Assembly (NCBI GenBank): GCA_003543135.1
Contig: DPJG01000032.1
Span: 186,001-250,000 of the forward strand
Length of the DNA: 64,000 bases
Origin: Rheinheimera sp.
GTDB taxonomy: Bacteria > Pseudomonadota > Gammaproteobacteria > Enterobacterales > Alteromonadaceae
Reading direction: 5' to 3'
The notes below the pieces were generated by a model. That model was not told the DNA's origin, did no database searches, and saw nothing but the letters and a program-made list of their open reading frames with translations. Below are positions 26,898 through 37,140 of the stretch, piece after piece. Both the position numbers and the translations under genes were made by a program. Every line of letters begins with the position of its first letter. Within the stretch, counting starts at the first letter, position 1.

Positions 26898-28505
26898 ATG
26901 GCCTCTGCACAATTTCTTGAAGAAGTGAATAAACGTCGCACCTTTGCGATTATTTCTCACCCCGACGCCGGTAAAACCACCATCACTGAAAAAGTGTTGT
27001 TGTTTGGTCAGCTGATTCAAAAAGCCGGTACCGTGAAAGGGAAAAAATCCGGCCAATACGCCACCTCCGACTGGATGGAAATGGAAAAAGAGCGGGGCAT
27101 TTCGGTGACCACTTCTGTGATGCAGTTCCCTTATGCCGACTGCTTAGTGAATCTGTTGGACACACCAGGCCACGAAGACTTCTCGGAAGATACTTACCGT
27201 ACCTTAACGGCGGTGGATTCCTGTTTAATGGTGATTGACGGCGCCAAAGGTGTTGAAGACCGTACTATTAAACTGATGGAAGTCACTCGTTTACGTGACA
27301 CGCCTATTATCACTTTTATGAACAAAATGGACCGTGATATACGCGATCCTATTGATTTACTTGATGAAGTTGAAAGTGTATTAAAAATCGCCTGTGCCCC
27401 TATTACCTGGCCTATTGCATCAGGGAAAGAGTTTAAAGGGGTGTACCACATTCTCCGGGATGAAGTGGTGTTTTATAAGTCAGGCCAGGGCCATACCATT
27501 CAGGAAGTGGATATTGTGAAAGGTATCAACAACCCTGAGCTGGACGCCCGTATTGGTTATTACGCCCAGCAGCTGCGGGATGAAATGGAACTGGTCAAAG
27601 GCGCCAGCCATGAATTTGATTTGGAACTGTTTTTAAAAGGTGAACTGACACCGGTATTTTTTGGTACTGCATTGGGTAACTTTGGTGTGGACCATATGCT
27701 GGACGGTTTAACCGACTGGGCGCCGGCACCACAACATCGCGCGACCACAGACAGGCTGGTAGAACCCACCGAAGAAACCTTCTCCGGATTTGTGTTTAAA
27801 ATTCAGGCCAATATGGACCCGAAACACCGTGACCGTGTGGCCTTTTTACGCATCTGCTCAGGTAAATACGAAAAAGGCATGAAAATGCACCATGTGCGCA
27901 TCGGCAAAGACATGCTGGTACCACAAGCCTTAACCTTCCTGGCCGGTGATCGTGAGCATGTGGAAGAAGCTTATCCTGGCGACATCATTGGTTTACATAA
28001 CCACGGCACTATTCAGATTGGTGACACTTTTACTGCCGGGGAAAAATATTCTTTTACCGGTATTCCAAACTTTGCGCCTGAACTGTTCCGCCGCATCCGG
28101 TTGCGCGACCCGTTAAAACAAAAGCAGCTGCTCAAAGGTTTAGTGCAGCTGTCGGAAGAGGGCGCTGTGCAGGTATTCAGACCACTGGATAATAACGATT
28201 TAATTGTTGGCGCCGTGGGTGTGCTGCAGTTTGACGTGGTGGTGCACCGCTTAAAGTCGGAATACAACGTAGATGCTATTTATGAAAGTGTGAATGTGAC
28301 CACAGCCCGCTGGGTGTATTCAGATGACGGCAAGGCGCTGGATGAATTTAAAAACAAAGCCAGCAGCAACCTGGCGCTGGATGGCGGTGACAACTTAAGT
28401 TACCTGGCGCCCACTATGGTGAATTTAAACCTGGCGATGGAACGTTATCCAAAAATGAAATTCCATAAAACCCGCGAACAAACTTTCGCGAGTAAGGCAA
28501 AATAA
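26898..28505 (+). CDS. prfC: Peptide chain release factor 3
   Basis: A 535-residue translational GTPase that recycles RF1/RF2 after peptide release. The G1 motif SHPDAGKTT is at about 19-27, G3 is DTPGHEDF, G4 is NKMD. Domains II and III follow; [19 protein letters not shown] is characteristic of RF3. The length matches E. coli (529). argS starts 3 nt after the stop, so the two may be co-transcribed. Confidence 0.97.
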   Translation: MASAQFLEEVNKRRTFAIISHPDAGKTTITEKVLLFGQLIQKAGTVKGKKSGQYATSDWMEMEKERGISVTTSVMQFPYADCLVNLLDTPGHEDFSEDTYRTLTAVDSCLMVIDGAKGVEDRTIKLMEVTRLRDTPIITFMNKMDRDIRDPIDLLDEVESVLKIACAPITWPIASGKEFKGVYHILRDEVVFYKSGQGHTIQEVDIVKGINNPELDARIGYYAQQLRDEMELVKGASHEFDLELFLKGELTPVFFGTALGNFGVDHMLDGLTDWAPAPQHRATTDRLVEPTEETFSGFVFKIQANMDPKHRDRVAFLRICSGKYEKGMKMHHVRIGKDMLVPQALTFLAGDREHVEEAYPGDIIGLHNHGTIQIGDTFTAGEKYSFTGIPNFAPELFRRIRLRDPLKQKQLLKGLVQLSEEGAVQVFRPLDNNDLIVGAVGVLQFDVVVHRLKSEYNVDAIYESVNVTTARWVYSDDGKALDEFKNKASSNLALDGGDNLSYLAPTMVNLNLAMERYPKMKFHKTREQTFASKAK

Positions 28506-28508
28506 TTC

Positions 28509-30248
28509 ATGAATATTAAACAGTTATTATCAGATAAAACCCAGGCCGCTATGATTGCCGTGGGTTTGCCGGCAGATACCAATACAGCCGTAACCCAAAG
28601 CACCAAAGCAGGTTTTGGTGATTATCAGATCAACGGTGCTATGGCCGCGGCCAAGCTTCTGAAAACCAATCCACGTGATTTGGCCCAGCAGCTGCTGGAA
28701 AAACTGGATTTGGCTGACATCGCCGAAAAAGTGGAAGTGGCAGGCCCAGGTTTTATTAACGTTACGCTGAAAAATGACTGGCTGGCAGCGCAGTTACAAC
28801 CAGCCTTGCTGGATGCGCGTTTAGGTGTGAGCCCAAACCCGCAACCACAAAAAGTGGTGGTTGATTATTCGGCGCCGAACCTTGCCAAAGAAATGCACGT
28901 CGGCCATTTACGCTCCACTATTATCGGTGACGCTGTGGTACGCGCGCTGGAATTCTGGGGTGATGACGTGATTCGCCAAAACCATATGGGCGACTGGGGC
29001 ACACAATTTGGCATGCTGATCGCCCATCTGGAAGATAAGCTGGCAGCAGGTGTTGACCTTGAAACCGTTGCCCTTGCCGATTTAGAAGATTTTTACCGCG
29101 AAGCAAAAAAACGTTTTGATGACGAAGCAGGTTTTGCCGATAAATCCCGTGATTATGTGGTGAAACTGCAAAGTGGCGACGCCCATTGCCAGAAGTTATG
29201 GCAGCTGTTTATCGACACCTCGATTAAACACAGTGATGAAGTGTACCGTGCGTTAAACGTCACCCTGGGTCATGAACATATTAAGCCGGAGTCGGCTTAT
29301 AACCCAATGTTGCAGCCTATTGTCGATAGCTTAAAAGCCACCGGCATTGCAGTGGAAGATCAGGGTGCTTTAGTGGTGTTCCTGCACGAGCTGGCTGACA
29401 AAGAAGGCAATCCATCACCTTTTATTATTCAGAAAACCGGCGGTGGTTTTTTATATGCCACCACCGACTTAGCGGCCTGTAAATACCGCAGCCACGAACT
29501 GAACGTTGACCGTATTATTATTTTCACCGACGCCCGTCAAGCACTGCACTTTAAACAGGTGGAGCTGGTGGCGCGTAAGGCCGGTTTGCTCAGAAGCATG
29601 ACGTCGTATGAGCATTGCCCTTTTGGCACCATGATGGGTGAAGATGGCAAACCTTTTAAAACCCGTACCGGCGGCACGGTAAAACTGGCTGAATTGCTGG
29701 AAGAAGCGGTCGTACGTGCCAAAGCTGTGGTGGAACAAAAATCTACTGAGCTCAGTGACGATGAAATTGCCGAAGTAGCGCGTAAAGTGGGTATTGGCGC
29801 AGTAAAATTTGCCGATTTATCAAAAAACCGCACTTCAGATTACATCTTCAGCTGGGATTCTATGCTGAGTTTTGAAGGTGCAACGGCCCCTTATCTGCAA
29901 TACGCTTATACCAGGGTGCGTAGTATTTTACGCCGGGCTGAAGTGGCAGAAAACTTTAATACTCCGCTGCAACTGGTTGAATCTCATGAAAAACAACTGG
30001 CATTAAAAACGCTGCAGTTTGAAGAAACGCTGCAGCAGGTGATGAAAGACGCCCAGCCAAACCTGCTGTGTAATTACCTGTATGAACTGGCCAGTTTATA
30101 TATGAGTTTTTACGAAGCTTGCCCTATCTTAAAAGAAGGGGTTGAACCAGCACTGCGTGACAGCCGTTTAATGCTCAGTATTGGTGTGTCCCGCTTGTTG
30201 GCCAAAGGTTTAGACCTGTTGGGCATCGAAGTGATGGAACGGATGTAA
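28509..30248 (+). CDS. argS: Arginyl-tRNA synthetase
   Basis: A 579-residue class I synthetase. The N-terminal Add-1 domain recognises the tRNA D-loop; the HIGH-type motif appears as HVGHLRSTI; the C-terminal DALR anticodon-binding helices (about 460-579) end in LGIEVMERM, the usual family end. The length matches E. coli ArgS (577). It is terminated by a UUCG hairpin 3' of the stop. Confidence 0.97.
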   Translation: MNIKQLLSDKTQAAMIAVGLPADTNTAVTQSTKAGFGDYQINGAMAAAKLLKTNPRDLAQQLLEKLDLADIAEKVEVAGPGFINVTLKNDWLAAQLQPALLDARLGVSPNPQPQKVVVDYSAPNLAKEMHVGHLRSTIIGDAVVRALEFWGDDVIRQNHMGDWGTQFGMLIAHLEDKLAAGVDLETVALADLEDFYREAKKRFDDEAGFADKSRDYVVKLQSGDAHCQKLWQLFIDTSIKHSDEVYRALNVTLGHEHIKPESAYNPMLQPIVDSLKATGIAVEDQGALVVFLHELADKEGNPSPFIIQKTGGGFLYATTDLAACKYRSHELNVDRIIIFTDARQALHFKQVELVARKAGLLRSMTSYEHCPFGTMMGEDGKPFKTRTGGTVKLAELLEEAVVRAKAVVEQKSTELSDDEIAEVARKVGIGAVKFADLSKNRTSDYIFSWDSMLSFEGATAPYLQYAYTRVRSILRRAEVAENFNTPLQLVESHEKQLALKTLQFEETLQQVMKDAQPNLLCNYLYELASLYMSFYEACPILKEGVEPALRDSRLMLSIGVSRLLAKGLDLLGIEVMERM

Positions 30249-30251
30249 CAA

Positions 30252-30280
30252 TGAAAAAAGCGCTTCGGCGCTTTTTTTCA
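30252..30280 (+). terminator. argS terminator (UUCG tetraloop)
   Basis: GAAAAAAGCGC pairs with GCGCTTTTTTTC around a TTCG tetraloop, directly after the argS stop. It has a T7 tract and an A-tract on the other side. Confidence 0.88.
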
Positions 30281-30304
30281 TCGGGCTGATGGTTGAGGAC
30301 TTAA

Positions 30305-30946
30305 ATGATCAAAATTGACGATATTCGCCGCAGTTATGTCAAAGACAAGCTGGATTTCGACAAATTAAACGCCGATCCTTTTGTGCAGTTTGAGCTCTGG
30401 CTCAAAGATGCTATTGCTGCTGAATTACCAGACCCAACGGCCATGTGTGTGGCCACAGTAGATGAACACGGCCAGCCGTCACAACGGCTGGTGCTGCTCA
30501 AAGATGTGAATCCGGAAGGTTTTGTGTTTTACACCAACCTCGGCAGCCGCAAAGCCAGAGAGCTGGCTGGTAATCCGAAGGTTTGTCTGCATTTTCCCTG
30601 GCATCCGCTGGAGCGGCAGGTCATTGTTTATGGCACAGCGACAGAGTTGCCGGTCAGTCATGTGGTGAAATATTTTTTATCCAGACCCAAAGAAAGTCAG
30701 CTGGCGGCCTGGGCGTCGGAGCAAAGCCGGCCTGTGTCGACCCGTCAGGCGCTGATGCAAAAATTTGCTGAAATTAAACATAAATTTGAACACGGTGAAG
30801 TGCCGGTGCCGTCTTTTTGGGGCGGTTTTCAGATAAAACCCCATGCCATTGAATTCTGGCAGGGCGGCGAGCACAGATTACATGACCGTTTTATGTATCA
30901 GCTACAGGCCGATGGCCGCTGGGCTATCGAACGGTTGTGTCCATAA
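30305..30946 (+). CDS. pdxH: Pyridoxamine 5'-phosphate oxidase
   Basis: A 213-residue FMN enzyme that makes pyridoxal 5'-phosphate from PNP or PMP, the last step of vitamin B6 synthesis and salvage. Family stretches are visible: RLVLLKDVNPEGFVFYTN, SRKARELAGNP, HPLERQVIVYG and the C-terminal FWGGFQIKPHAIEFWQGG, ending IERLCP as usual. Its length is close to E. coli PdxH (218). Confidence 0.97.
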   Translation: MIKIDDIRRSYVKDKLDFDKLNADPFVQFELWLKDAIAAELPDPTAMCVATVDEHGQPSQRLVLLKDVNPEGFVFYTNLGSRKARELAGNPKVCLHFPWHPLERQVIVYGTATELPVSHVVKYFLSRPKESQLAAWASEQSRPVSTRQALMQKFAEIKHKFEHGEVPVPSFWGGFQIKPHAIEFWQGGEHRLHDRFMYQLQADGRWAIERLCP

Positions 30947-30962
30947 CAGTTGAGGCGGCCTT

Positions 30963-31757
30963 GTGAATACAGCTCTGTTGCCGGCGCTTTTTGACAGTCA
31001 TTGCCATCTGGATTTACCAGAGTTATGGCAAGACTGGCCTTTGCACTGGCAACAGGCCAAAGCAGCTGGGGTTCAGGCTTGTTTAATTCCGGCGGTGCAG
31101 CAGTCGGCCTGGTTGCCTTTGCTGGCGTTAAAACAGCAGCAGCCTGATTTTTATATTGCGCTCGGTATTCATCCCTGGTGGGCCAAAGCACATTCAATAC
31201 AAGCTCTGACAGAGCTAGATGGTTTGCTGGCGCAGCAATCAGCGCAAATTTGTGCTGTCGGTGAAATAGGGCTGGATTATGCAATTGCAGCAGACAGTTT
31301 TGCCATACAACAACAGCTGTTTGCCGCTCAGCTGGCACTCGCTGGCCAATACCAAAAACCAGTGATTTTGCATCATCGTAAATCTATGGTGCAGCTACTG
31401 GCTGAGCTGAAGCGGCAAAAATTTCAACAGGGCGGCATTTTACATGCCTTTTCCGGCAGCCCGGAGCAAGGGCAGGATTTTCTCGATCTGGGTTTTAAAC
31501 TGGGCATTGGTGGCACTATCAGTTACCAGCGTAGTCAGAAAACCCAAAATGCCGTGCGCCGCCTGCCACTGTCGGCTTTTGTGCTGGAAACCGACGCACC
31601 GGCTATGCCGCTTTATGGTTTTCAGGGGCAAGTGAATAGCCCCAAACAGCTGGCGCTGGTGTTCCAGCATTTTTGCAGTTTAAGGCCGGAAAGGCCGGAA
31701 GAAATTGCCAAAACGTTATGGCAAAACACCCTCGAGGTGCTCAGGCTAACGGAATAA
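30963..31757 (+). CDS. TatD-family metal-dependent hydrolase (YjjV-like)
   Basis: A 264-residue TIM-barrel hydrolase. Metal ligands appear as DSHCHLD near the N-terminus, GEIGLDYA, VILHHRKS, LHAFSG and ETDAPAMP. TatD proteins are DNases or proofreading deacylases; the YjjV branch is poorly characterised. It starts 16 nt after pdxH. It faces ytjB convergently. Confidence 0.88.
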   Translation: MNTALLPALFDSHCHLDLPELWQDWPLHWQQAKAAGVQACLIPAVQQSAWLPLLALKQQQPDFYIALGIHPWWAKAHSIQALTELDGLLAQQSAQICAVGEIGLDYAIAADSFAIQQQLFAAQLALAGQYQKPVILHHRKSMVQLLAELKRQKFQQGGILHAFSGSPEQGQDFLDLGFKLGIGGTISYQRSQKTQNAVRRLPLSAFVLETDAPAMPLYGFQGQVNSPKQLALVFQHFCSLRPERPEEIAKTLWQNTLEVLRLTE

Positions 31758-31792
31758 GCGGTTCAAAGTTTTCAGTCAGCGCCAGCTAGCTT

Positions 31793-32422
31793 TTAACTTT
31801 TAATATGTTCGTGACTATCTAAAGCGGCGTGATGTAGTTGTTGATTGCTTGCCAGCTTGTGTGACAGCAGCAATAAACTGGAGCGCGCCATTAATGCCAC
31901 CAGAGCCGCCAGTGCCAGCATCCACAAAACCTGTTCCATCATCGCGTGCCAGGCGCTCGACACAGCGCTAAAGCCGGTATCCTGTTTTAAGCTGATTTTG
32001 ATATAACCCAACAGCTGCGAGCCCTGATAAATTTCCTGCACCATGGGTTGCAACTCAATCTTGTGTTGTGGTGCATATAACAACCGGGCTGGCTCACTGC
32101 CGCTGGATTCACTTAAGCGCACACCGTTGGCGTCGTACACCACCACATCATGTAAATAAGGGCTGGACGCCAGCTGTTGAGTCAGCGCCGTCAGGCCGTC
32201 AAGCTGGTCGTTTTCAATCAGATAAGCGGCGGTTTGCGCCAAAGCTTTTAAAGTTTCGCGCATTAATACCGAACTTTGTTCGGCAAACAGCCGCTGTCCC
32301 TGATTAGTGCTGTCATGCCACCACTGCAATAAAACAATCAGGCCGGTGATAGCCAGCAGCAGCTGTACAGAGCGGAATAGTTTTGCTGATTTTTTTCGCG
32401 TTTTTGTCGCCGAATTTGTCAT
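31793..32422 (-). CDS. ytjB: AhpA/YtjB family inner-membrane protein
   Basis: A 209-residue protein with a basic N-terminus, one helix (about 15-35), a periplasmic domain of about 120 residues (single-cache-like) and a second helix (about 162-185). It fits YtjB (formerly Smp), which lies divergent to serB in E. coli as here. The function is poorly known. I prefer ATG 32422, whose sequence begins MTNSATKTRKK; a longer in-frame start at 32479 would run into the serB control region. Confidence 0.8.
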   Translation of the reverse strand: MTNSATKTRKKSAKLFRSVQLLLAITGLIVLLQWWHDSTNQGQRLFAEQSSVLMRETLKALAQTAAYLIENDQLDGLTALTQQLASSPYLHDVVVYDANGVRLSESSGSEPARLLYAPQHKIELQPMVQEIYQGSQLLGYIKISLKQDTGFSAVSSAWHAMMEQVLWMLALAALVALMARSSLLLLSHKLASNQQLHHAALDSHEHIKS

Positions 32423-32502
32423 TTTCACTACACCATAGACTGACAGGGGCTGAAAAATGTCGGTAGAATGCCACGGCATCAGGTTGAAGTATAGGGATCA
32501 GT

Positions 32503-33543
32503 GTGGGCTTTTTTCTGAACTGGACACGGCAGCAGCCGGTAGAAATCGACTTTTTTTCGTTATTACAACAGCATTCTTTATTGCAGCTGCAAACCGCAGC
32601 CGATGGTTTTGTATTATCGGCCACAGAGCGAGTTGAGGCGTTAGAAGCAAGGCAAGGCATTAAGGCCAGAATTTGTTGGTTTGGCGCGCCTTTAGGCACA
32701 GAAAAGCTGGCACAGCTGCTGGAGCTGTTACGGGCCGAACAGAGCACAGTACTGCTCAGTGCCGGCTCACCACATCCGGATTTAACTGCCGCCTGTTATC
32801 TTGGCCTGAGTCAGCCCTTGTCTGAATCTTTGCAGGCGAAGCTCAAAGAATTCGGCAGCAGCATCGCCGCTGAGCTGGTGTATCTTGATGGCTCAGTTTG
32901 CTTAACCAGCCCTGGTTTGCTGGTCATGGATATGGACAGCACCGCCATTCAGATTGAATGTATTGATGAAATTGCGGTGCTGGCCGGTGTGGGCGAGCAG
33001 GTGGCAGCAGTCACGGCAAGGGCAATGAATGGCGAGCTCGATTTTGCCCAGAGTCTGACACAAAGGGTGGCGGCGCTGGCCGGTGCCCCACAGACTGTGC
33101 TTGCGGATGTGCTGCAACAGCTGCCGCTGATGCCGGGTTTAACTGCGCTGGTGGCGCATCTGCAGGCCAGACAATGGCAGGTGGTGATAGCCTCCGGTGG
33201 TTTTACCTATTTTACTGATGCCCTTAAAGCGCAGCTTGGCCTTACTGCCACTTATGCGAATGTGCTGGAGATTGCCGATGGCAAACTGACCGGCAAGGTG
33301 CTAGGCGCTATTGTGGATGCACAACGTAAAGCTGAAGTGGTGGCGCAAGTGGCGGCCGAATATCAGCTCCCACACAGCCAGACAGTGGCTATTGGCGATG
33401 GCGCCAATGACCTGCCGATGCTGGCAAAAGCTGCGCTTGGCGTGGCTTTTCATGCCAAACCTAAAGTACAGGCCCAGGCCAAAGCCGCTATCAGGCAGGG
33501 CTCTTTGTTGCAGCTGTTGTATTTGTTAGATCCGGCTTTATGA
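32503..33543 (+). CDS. serB: Phosphoserine phosphatase SerB
   Basis: A 346-residue HAD phosphatase catalysing the last step of serine synthesis. The nucleophile motif is DMDST (Asp143, Asp145), with the motif III/IV lysine and GDGANDLPML near the C-terminus. An N-terminal ACT-like domain (about 15-110) is present as in E. coli. It appears to start with GTG behind AGGGA. The last codon overlaps the next gene by 4 nt (ATGA). Confidence 0.95.
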   Translation: MGFFLNWTRQQPVEIDFFSLLQQHSLLQLQTAADGFVLSATERVEALEARQGIKARICWFGAPLGTEKLAQLLELLRAEQSTVLLSAGSPHPDLTAACYLGLSQPLSESLQAKLKEFGSSIAAELVYLDGSVCLTSPGLLVMDMDSTAIQIECIDEIAVLAGVGEQVAAVTARAMNGELDFAQSLTQRVAALAGAPQTVLADVLQQLPLMPGLTALVAHLQARQWQVVIASGGFTYFTDALKAQLGLTATYANVLEIADGKLTGKVLGAIVDAQRKAEVVAQVAAEYQLPHSQTVAIGDGANDLPMLAKAALGVAFHAKPKVQAQAKAAIRQGSLLQLLYLLDPAL

Positions 33544-34436
33544 AACATCAGCAAAGTTCGGAATACCTGGACCTTCAGCAGTATCAGCTGCATTTACGCA
33601 AGCTGACCCCTTTACACGTCAGTCAGGCACCTGTGCTGATGTTGCATGGTGCTATTGAAAATGGCCGGATCTTTTATAGTCAGAACGGCAAAGGGCTGGG
33701 TTGTTATCTGGCCGATCAGGGTTTTACCGTGTACTGCGCCGATTTTGCCGGCCGTGGTTTATCCAAACCTTCGGTGGGACCGGATTTTAATCACAGTCAG
33801 CATCAGCTGATTTGTCAGGATATTCCGGCGCTGATTCAGCATTTGTATCAGCGCTATCAGCAAAAAATTCATCTGATTTGTCATTCATGGGGCGGGGTGG
33901 TGTTAGCTGCCAGTCTGGCACGTTTTCCGGATCTGCTGGATAAAGTGCAGAACAACGTGTTTTTTGGCACCAAAAGACGTATTTCGGTAAAAAGCGCCGC
34001 TAAAACCCTGCAAATTGATCTGCTGTGGAATAAAGTCTCGCCCTGGCTTTGCAAGCGTTATGGTTATTTGCCGGCCAAAAGCTGGCGTTTTGGCGCGGAC
34101 AATGAACCGGCGCAGTTTCTGCTTGATACTGTGCATTGGATCAATAGCCCGCATTTTGTTGATCCGACCGATCAGTTTGATTACGCCAAAGCAGCAGCGC
34201 AACTGCAGTGGCCGCCCAGTTGGTTTTTTGCCGCTGTGAACGACAAAATTCTCGGCCATCCGGATGATGTACGCTTATTTATGGCAGAAAGTAATTTCTC
34301 CGATGCCCGTTTTAGTTTGCTTGGCAAAGTGCAGGGAGACGCGCTGGATTACGATCATATTTCAATGCTGACCCATCCACAGGCGGTGCAAGGACATTTT
34401 CAGACGTTGTCGGACTGGTTAAAACAACAAAACTGA
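33540..34436 (+). CDS. Alpha/beta-hydrolase fold protein
   Basis: A 298-residue cytosolic hydrolase. The oxyanion HG (MLHGAIENG), the nucleophile elbow CHSWGG (a variant of GxSxG) and a late catalytic His (DHISML) are visible. The core sequence CADFAGRGLS resembles monoglyceride lipase-type enzymes. Substrate unknown. Its ATG overlaps the serB stop (ATGA), so it is translationally coupled to serB. Confidence 0.8.
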   Translation: MKHQQSSEYLDLQQYQLHLRKLTPLHVSQAPVLMLHGAIENGRIFYSQNGKGLGCYLADQGFTVYCADFAGRGLSKPSVGPDFNHSQHQLICQDIPALIQHLYQRYQQKIHLICHSWGGVVLAASLARFPDLLDKVQNNVFFGTKRRISVKSAAKTLQIDLLWNKVSPWLCKRYGYLPAKSWRFGADNEPAQFLLDTVHWINSPHFVDPTDQFDYAKAAAQLQWPPSWFFAAVNDKILGHPDDVRLFMAESNFSDARFSLLGKVQGDALDYDHISMLTHPQAVQGHFQTLSDWLKQQN

Positions 34437-34444
34437 GTTGCAGG

Positions 34445-34466
34445 AGGCCGCGAAATCCGGCCTTTT
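34445..34466. terminator. Short hairpin between convergent hydrolase and PilZ genes
   Basis: AGGCCG and CGGCCT pair around a 7-nt loop with TTTT following on the plus strand. The stem is short, so termination is probably partial. Confidence 0.5.
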
Positions 34467-34516
34467 GGCGGTTTTAATTGTTAGTTTTAGTTTGGTGCCA
34501 CAGCTGAAGTGGCAGC

Positions 34517-37045
34517 TTAAGCCTGCTGCAAAGTGGCAATAAACTGACGACGTTTTTGCAGCTGTGCAGCTATTTGAGTGGCACTTATGCCATAACGTAG
34601 CAGCACTTCGTCGCTGATATCTATCACATCACCTACACCTACCACACTCCATAACTCTTCTTCCAGCACCTTGGCTTTGTGAATGGCGTACAGGCTGACA
34701 TAACCCAGCTCTTTGGCAATGTAATCAGTGTCGGGCCGCCCGGTCCGGGATAAAAACACCTTAAAACAAAACAATAAATCCTGGTTGATGGCGTCCTGCA
34801 CAAAACTTTGTCTGGCCTGACTGGTTTTTAATTCAAAATCAAATTCAGTGACAAAACTGGCTTCACTGCGTGCTGTGGCTGGCTGATAACGGATAAACAC
34901 CTCATACAGCTTGGGCGCATCCTGACGTTTCATCGCTTTGAGCTGAGTTGCAAAATGCAGGTTAGTGGCATTGTTTTTCAGCAGCGGCTGCAGGTTCATT
35001 TTGCTGTTTTTGCCACCTGCTAAACCCAGAATGTAATGTAGGTTATTCGGTTCAGCACCGCGGCCCACCACATTTAAGTCATAACGAATGCCGTGGCGGT
35101 GCATATAAAATGGCAGGCTGTTTAATGCTTTAACGTACATATTACGCAGCACAGTGCCAAGGCCGGCATACTTAGGAGTCTCTTCGGCCGGCGTCAGTTT
35201 GTCTTTATTGCTTTTAATCAGCTGTTCAAAAAATAATTTGCCCTGATGCGGTTCTTCCTGCTCCCAGATTTTTAAGTTCATGATGAGCTGGCTTTTACTG
35301 ACCGCCATCACTTCGTAATCCAGTTGTTGCAGGTCAAATTTACTGGAGATTTTTTGCATATCGGGCAAGGCCAGCCGGATATGCTCGCCTTTTTGCAAAC
35401 TAACAGGCTGCGCTGTTTCTACCTGCAGACCTTTACTGGAAAAGTCGCGGGTATGGGCTTCGATTTGCTCGTTGCCGAGTTGCAGCAGCACTTTGGTTTT
35501 ATACAGATAGCGGGTTTCACCACGTAAATTGACGTATTGCAACGCCACAGCTTCCAGTGGTGGTAGCTGGTCAACTTTGGCGTGGCCAAAAATTTTCAGT
35601 TGTGACAACAAATTTTCGTCGTAGCGGATTTGTTGATACAAGGCGATATTTTCTTCAGTGGTGATATCGGTCAGGCTGGCAATATACCGAAAATCGCGGA
35701 TCAGGTTCTGCACCAGCTGAGATGGCGGCTGGTTCAGTTTGCTGACGTCCTGATCAGCAGTATTCGGCAGTGACAATAACTGATGGGCGTGCTCCGGATG
35801 GGTGCGGTGCACTACCAGATGAAAAACACGGAAACTGGGTTTACGGGCGGCAAAACCAAAAAAAACTTTCTGTAGTTCAGGGAGTTGCTGCAGCTCGTCT
35901 GAAGTGGCGCTATAAAAAAACAGTTTGCCTTTGGCTGCATGGGTAAAACAATACAAAATGCAGGAGCGTTCTGCCGGTGCTTTTTGCAAACAGGCTTTTA
36001 ATCTTTTGCCTGACAGCAGCTGCATTAGCACTGAACGTTGTTGTTCATCCTGAAAATACTGCACATGCTGGCGGTTATTCTCGGTGGTCATAGCACAAAC
36101 CGGCACAGGTAAACCGTCGCGCACTGCCAGAAACACAGGTAAAGAGCTGATTCTGGGCAGGTAAAACTGCTCATACCCTTTGACCACAACTGCATCGAGC
36201 GTGTTGTCGAGGTTTACTTTATAACGTCTTTTATTGCCCTGAATAAACTGGCGTAAAAACTCGCCGAAGCCATGTTCATCAGCCATCGGCAGTCTTTTCA
36301 CTCTGGCGTACACAGCGCGGTCAACCACTTCAGTGTCAATCACCTGATAAGGCACACCCTGACTGAGGCCTAAGGCAAATTCTTGCTCCAGACCTTTGAA
36401 TGTAATGGCAATTTTTTGCCCTGCTGACAGCGATCTACTACCTGGGATCTTCAGCTTGCTGCCGGAAACTGACAAATCGACGGTACTTGCCGGAAACAAT
36501 TCACCGTTTTCCAGTGCAATTTCGATGTCGATGGTGAAGTTCATCCGCTCTTCACCACGGCTGCAATAGCTGGCAAATTGCACCAGGGCAGGGCCGGTTT
36601 TGACTTGCTCAGGCTCCTGAGTTTCTACTACGGCTTGTGGCGGCGTTTCACCGGCAATCACCGCCTGTAATCTTTGTTCTGTTTCCTGTTTGTGCCTTAC
36701 TCTGTAGTTATTGTCTGTGTTCATCACCTCTTCAAACAGGCCCATGGTAAAACGGCCGTAACGTTTGAGGCCGCGTTCAAAGGCTTTAATGGCGGTATCG
36801 TCCATATAATGGGTGCGGCCACCATGCTCGTAAGGGCGCACTTCACCGTCGACTTTGCCCCGTAAATCGATGTAATAGCTGCAGGGCTGCCCCAAACGTT
36901 TCAGTTCCATTTTCAGCAGGAACTGTTTAGGTTTGGGCAGATCTGAAGTCAGAATGCCAAACACCTCGTTAAACTCAGATGTGTTTATCAAGGGGATTAA
37001 GCGTTCGATCACGCCGATGTAAGGCAGCAAATCGGGTGTCGTCAT
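34517..37045 (-). CDS. Large double-PilZ domain protein
   Basis: An 842-residue soluble protein. Two PilZ-like domains are visible: one near residues 165-240 with RGEERMNF and DLSVSGSKLKI, and one near 515-595 with RGETRYLYK and RDFSSKGLQV, both in the RxxxR ... D/NxSxxG pattern that binds cyclic di-GMP. A less conserved region between and after them has no recognisable domain. It probably responds to the signalling encoded elsewhere in the window. I placed the start at ATG 37045; the longer in-frame start at 37123 overlaps the radA leader. It is divergent from radA. Confidence 0.85.
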   Translation of the reverse strand: MTTPDLLPYIGVIERLIPLINTSEFNEVFGILTSDLPKPKQFLLKMELKRLGQPCSYYIDLRGKVDGEVRPYEHGGRTHYMDDTAIKAFERGLKRYGRFTMGLFEEVMNTDNNYRVRHKQETEQRLQAVIAGETPPQAVVETQEPEQVKTGPALVQFASYCSRGEERMNFTIDIEIALENGELFPASTVDLSVSGSKLKIPGSRSLSAGQKIAITFKGLEQEFALGLSQGVPYQVIDTEVVDRAVYARVKRLPMADEHGFGEFLRQFIQGNKRRYKVNLDNTLDAVVVKGYEQFYLPRISSLPVFLAVRDGLPVPVCAMTTENNRQHVQYFQDEQQRSVLMQLLSGKRLKACLQKAPAERSCILYCFTHAAKGKLFFYSATSDELQQLPELQKVFFGFAARKPSFRVFHLVVHRTHPEHAHQLLSLPNTADQDVSKLNQPPSQLVQNLIRDFRYIASLTDITTEENIALYQQIRYDENLLSQLKIFGHAKVDQLPPLEAVALQYVNLRGETRYLYKTKVLLQLGNEQIEAHTRDFSSKGLQVETAQPVSLQKGEHIRLALPDMQKISSKFDLQQLDYEVMAVSKSQLIMNLKIWEQEEPHQGKLFFEQLIKSNKDKLTPAEETPKYAGLGTVLRNMYVKALNSLPFYMHRHGIRYDLNVVGRGAEPNNLHYILGLAGGKNSKMNLQPLLKNNATNLHFATQLKAMKRQDAPKLYEVFIRYQPATARSEASFVTEFDFELKTSQARQSFVQDAINQDLLFCFKVFLSRTGRPDTDYIAKELGYVSLYAIHKAKVLEEELWSVVGVGDVIDISDEVLLRYGISATQIAAQLQKRRQFIATLQQA

Positions 37046-37140
37046 AAGGTGAGTGTCTGAGCCATAAAGACTTGTTGTTGTGATACCATGTCTTACATTA
37101 AAAGCAAAAATTATGCCTTTCAATTGTTTCGGTGAAAATT

